Source: Actinernus sp. WN-2022
Lineage: Eukaryota; Cnidaria; Anthozoa; Actiniaria; Actinernidae
Reading direction: 5' to 3'
Length of the DNA stretch: 64,000 nt
Assembly (NCBI GenBank): GCA_030867875.1
Contig: JAOWCC010000019.1
Location: 107,884,047 to 107,948,046, forward strand
Shown: positions 61,150 to 64,000 of the stretch, piece after piece
How positions within the stretch are numbered: position 1 is the first letter of the stretch
How the letters are laid out: the number at the start of each line of letters is the position of its first letter
Notes under the pieces: generated by a model
Told to the model about the DNA's origin: nothing
What the model saw: the letters and a program-made list of their open reading frames with translations, nothing else
The model's database searches: none
Position numbers and translations under genes: made by a program

Positions 61150-62138
61150 GAAACAAATTATCTTCTTCATTCAGCTGTAGATGTACAAGGAAGAGATAGA
61201 CGGCTTAATCAATAAAGAAGTGAAAGGAGAAGAGCAAGCCAATAGAGCCCAAGTTAAGAAATCGAGCCACATCGCTAAGTTAGCACCATTGCTAGTCGGC
61301 GGCCTTCTTAGAGTTGAAGACAGACTAAGCCAAGCGGACATGCACGAAGAATGCAAGCACCCATGTATCGATGTAAGGCACCCGTGTATCGAAGCTAATA
61401 TTGCGTCAAATCCATCAAGACGTAAACCACGAAGGGCGAAACCACATGCTATCTCGTCTACGTGAGAAGTTTTGGATTGTAAACGCGAATTCCGCCTCGA
61501 GAAAGATAATCAAGGAGTGCTTAAAATGCCAAAACAGAGAGTAAAGGTTGGAGAACAGATGATGGCAGACCTTCCACCGGAGCGCCTTATACCAGATGAA
61601 CCACCCTTCACAAGAGTGGGTATCGACTACTTTGGCCTCCATAGAAGTGAAACGCGGCCACAGCATAGTAAAGAGATCTGGCGTACTCTTCACATGCTTA
61701 GCTATAAGGGCAGCTGTCCATATTGAAGTAGCTCATACCCTAGACACTGATTCGTGCGTTAATGCACTACGTCGCTTCATTAGTAGAAGAGGTCAAGTCA
61801 GAGAGATGAAGGCAACGGACAACGGAACTAACTTGAAGGCAACAGAACGCGAACTCAGGGAGTCTATCAGCGAGTTAGACGAGTCTTCAATTCGTGAGGC
61901 AATGCTACCAAGAAGTATCAACTGGAAATTCAATCCGCCAACAGGATGTCACCACGGTGGCGTATGGGAACGCCAGATAAGGACTGTTAGGAAGATCCTG
62001 GCCGCCATACTGAAGGAACAGACACTCGATGATGAGGGACTCCACACCTCACTTTGTGAGGTAGAAGCAACGATTAATGATCGTCCTATTACTCCAGTCT
62101 CCAGCGATCCTAACGCTATGTCTTCTGTTAGAATCTGA
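61150..62138 (+). pseudogene. BEL/Pao integrase, several frame breaks
   Basis: It begins with AKLAPLLVGGLLRVEDRLSQ (61280) and a region with a small HPCI duplication (61355-61390). A zinc-finger segment follows ([11 protein letters not shown], then CLKCQKQ). Catalytic residues are seen in [11 protein letters not shown] (61610), KATDNGTNLKA (61815) and GGVWERQIRTVRK (61965), the DDE triad. The protein breaks off at 62138 after SSDPNAMSS; the C-terminal domain seems deleted. Confidence 0.88.
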
Positions 62139-62400
62139 GAAAGGTGACTAGACGAGAGTAGGACAAGGTGTCTTACTCCAGGAACTAAGCATAACTTGTA
62201 ATGCTATTCAATTTTAGACATTGGGAACTTACGAAGTCTTGGGAGCTTATATATTGTAAGAATTTTGCATGCTTATCAGCTGGTCATGTGTACCAGCAAA
62301 CAGCTACACCATACTGATTAAGACGTTAACAATTTCGTCCGTTAAGGTTTATATTGTTAGTAATTGTCACAGGAACTGCGTAGACAATTAGGGGCCGGTA
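62139..62400 (+). mobile_element. BEL/Pao 3' internal region
   Basis: Non-coding sequence between integrase and the right LTR. It ends with a purine-rich AGGGGCCGG (62390), the likely polypurine primer site. Confidence 0.6.
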
Positions 62401-62754
62401 TGTAACGGCCGAATCGCTTGTCTTTGTTCACTTCCGGTTGAGGTCACATTTTTTACTTCCTGTTACGTCACGCGTGTGCCTCGGTTTCGTGCGGGCACGA
62501 GGTATTGTAAAATTCTGGTTTCGCTCGCTCTGCACCAACTGGGGAACAAACGATTTTTCAACCTCTCTTTATACCGTTATTGGTACGTTTATTTACAAGT
62601 AACTAACAGGATTTCGCTTGTATGTACAAGGTGACAGTGGTCGTTAAGCTATTGGAGCTTCTAGTAAACTTATCGAGTGATTACCGAGCGTTTAAAGTGT
62701 TTATTGTGCGAGCACCCCACCAAACTTGGAGTGGTCGCCATTGGGGCAGCCACA
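62401..62754 (+). mobile_element. BEL/Pao 3' LTR, complete
   Basis: 354 bp, beginning TGTAACGG and ending CCACA (TG...CA ends). It is followed by the target duplication GCAAT (62755-62759). The first 189 bp match the truncated left LTR. Confidence 0.9.
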
Positions 62755-63330
62755 GCAATATATATATCTATTAATAATGGTAACTGCTCTGACTCGAGGG
62801 AAATATTCTATGGTGTTCTTCACAGATCAATTAGGCCCCTTGCTTTTTCTGATTTACATAAACGAGTTACCCAATGCCTCATCACTACTAAAATTTCATT
62901 TATTCGCTGATGACACTATTAATATATATGTTGCTTCAAAGGATATTAATTGGCTTCAATCAACTTTAAATAATGAACTCATAAACATTTCTGATTGGCT
63001 TATAGCCACAGATTTGCTCTCAATATAAAAAAACAACTTTGTTCTATTCCATTCTCCATATAAAAAACCTGATAAACAATTACTCATAGCAATTGAAAAC
63101 AAACCATTAAGGAAGAACATAGTATAAAATATTTAGGGATGTTGCTTGACTCTCAACTAAACATGAAAGCACACATTATTAAAGAGTTAATGAAGAACAT
63201 TTCTAGCGGTATTGGAATCTTGTCTAAAATAAGGCATTGTCAACCAGCATATTTTAATTCTTTTGTACAATTATATTATCTATCCTTTTCTTATACTGAT
63301 ATGGTATCAGACCGGTGTGGGGTCTTTTAA
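62755..63330 (+). pseudogene. CR1-like LINE RT, 3' fragment
   Basis: It continues the LINE cut at 58553: LGPLLFLIYINELPNASSLL, the catalytic FADDTI, then after a frame break YLGMLLDSQLNMKAH, SSGIGILSKIRHC and LYYLSFSYT. Multiple stops show decay. It ends around 63330. Confidence 0.82.
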
Positions 63331-64000
63331 GGTCTCGATAAAGGTTCAAAATGGAAAAGTTTCGAAAATGCGTTTTTTCGCAAATTCGAAATCTAAAAGC
63401 CTTAATCTAGCATCACACACAAAAAAAAACTCAACAAAAATATTTAAAGCCTTGAAAATGCGACTTTTTGATTTCCCGCTAAAATAGGCGCGAAAAATGA
63501 TTGACAGCTGCTGTCATTCACTGGGCATGTTATTTCATTCTCGCTATCCTGTGATTTTCTGCGCTACTTTTCGTTCGTAAAGATTGCCTACGTTTATAAT
63601 GCAAAGCCCAAAAGTGTAGATGTTGATCTTTCTTGGTGCCGTATTCAAAAAAGAAGAAGAAAAACACAGCATAATTTAGTTTGGAATAATTTAGTTTCTG
63701 AGTAAATTTGGAAGCGGGTTTATGGTTCTTAGGACAAATTAAACAATGGCTGGAGGGTTATACTCAATTCAAGTTCCAAGAAGTTAGAATCATTGAAGAC
63801 TGAAAGTCCACAAAGAATGAAGCAATGACGTTTTGTTATCTTCAATTGGCCAAAAATTTAAAGAGAATTCAATGCACAAAGCTAAGGTTTGTTGGTTTTG
63901 TTTCAGCGTGATGAAAAATTTTAGAATGACATAAACAGTCTACCGTGTACATTGGTGTGGATCGAGCCGTGCGCTTCAGTGGTTTCCCTGCATGATATTA
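63331..64000. other. Right end of window, nothing recognised
   Basis: No gene or repeat structure is supported. A possible splice acceptor TTTTGTTTCAG at 63895-63905 is followed by a short reading with an early stop, so no exon is called. Confidence 0.4.

Noticed and set aside
63895..63925. Start of a third EF-hand gene at the right edge
   Set aside because: After the acceptor-like TTTCAG the reading meets a stop within a few codons and shows no EF-hand residues.

Overview
This is eukaryotic, intron-rich, AT-rich DNA from an animal, most likely an anthozoan cnidarian (stony coral or sea anemone). That placement is inference. It rests on hexa-EF-hand genes with animal intron structure, and on a repeat content (CR1-like LINEs, BEL/Pao, DIRS-like and Penelope-like elements, a Mutator-like transposase, PIF/Harbinger remnants, a PIN/XPG-like multicopy family, many palindromic MITEs) that resembles what I know from coral genomes. 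No bacterial operons, rRNA or CRISPR are present.

Host genes. Two multi-exon genes on the + strand encode proteins of the calbindin-D28K / calretinin / secretagogin family (six EF-hands). Gene 1 is seen only from its third EF-hand onward (8 exons, 5578-11374, 189 residues, stop TAA). Its first exons must lie left of the window or were not recognised. Gene 2 looks complete (11 exons, 36331-54422, 277 residues, ATG to TAA). Exon order, intron phase and several exon lengths (57, 56 and 40 nt) match between the genes, so they are tandem paralogues about 25 kb apart. Both products should be cytosolic Ca2+ buffers or sensors. A possible first exon of a secreted protein (29818-29880) lies between them.

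Layout. 1-2346: CR1-like LINE, minus strand. 2580-4320: broken PIN/XPG-like gene with a cysteine-rich tail. 5578-11374: gene 1, with MITEs and, in one intron, a 2-kb inverted-repeat element holding a 29-copy 42-bp minisatellite. 11.7-19.5 kb: minisatellite, MITEs, Tc1/mariner remnant, LINE fragment. 19.6-29.4 kb: a nest of minus-strand DIRS-like pieces (tyrosine recombinase at 19.6-20.7 kb, RT/RNase H at 27.9-29.4 kb) split by a LINE and a truncated Gypsy element. 29.4-36.3 kb: intergenic, with MITEs, a SINE and weak exon candidates. 36.3-54.4 kb: gene 2, its introns packed with MITEs, a Harbinger transposase remnant and several minisatellites, one of which has grown out of a coding exon's splice-donor end. 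54.4-58.3 kb: MITEs and a Mutator-like transposase pseudogene. 58.3-63.3 kb: three-level nest in which a LINE is split by a BEL/Pao element that is itself split by a tRNA-derived SINE; target-site duplications are visible at both levels.

Apart from the two EF-hand genes, nothing looks like an intact functional gene. The transposon ORFs all carry stops, frameshifts or deletions. All family assignments come from reading motifs by eye; no database search was possible.
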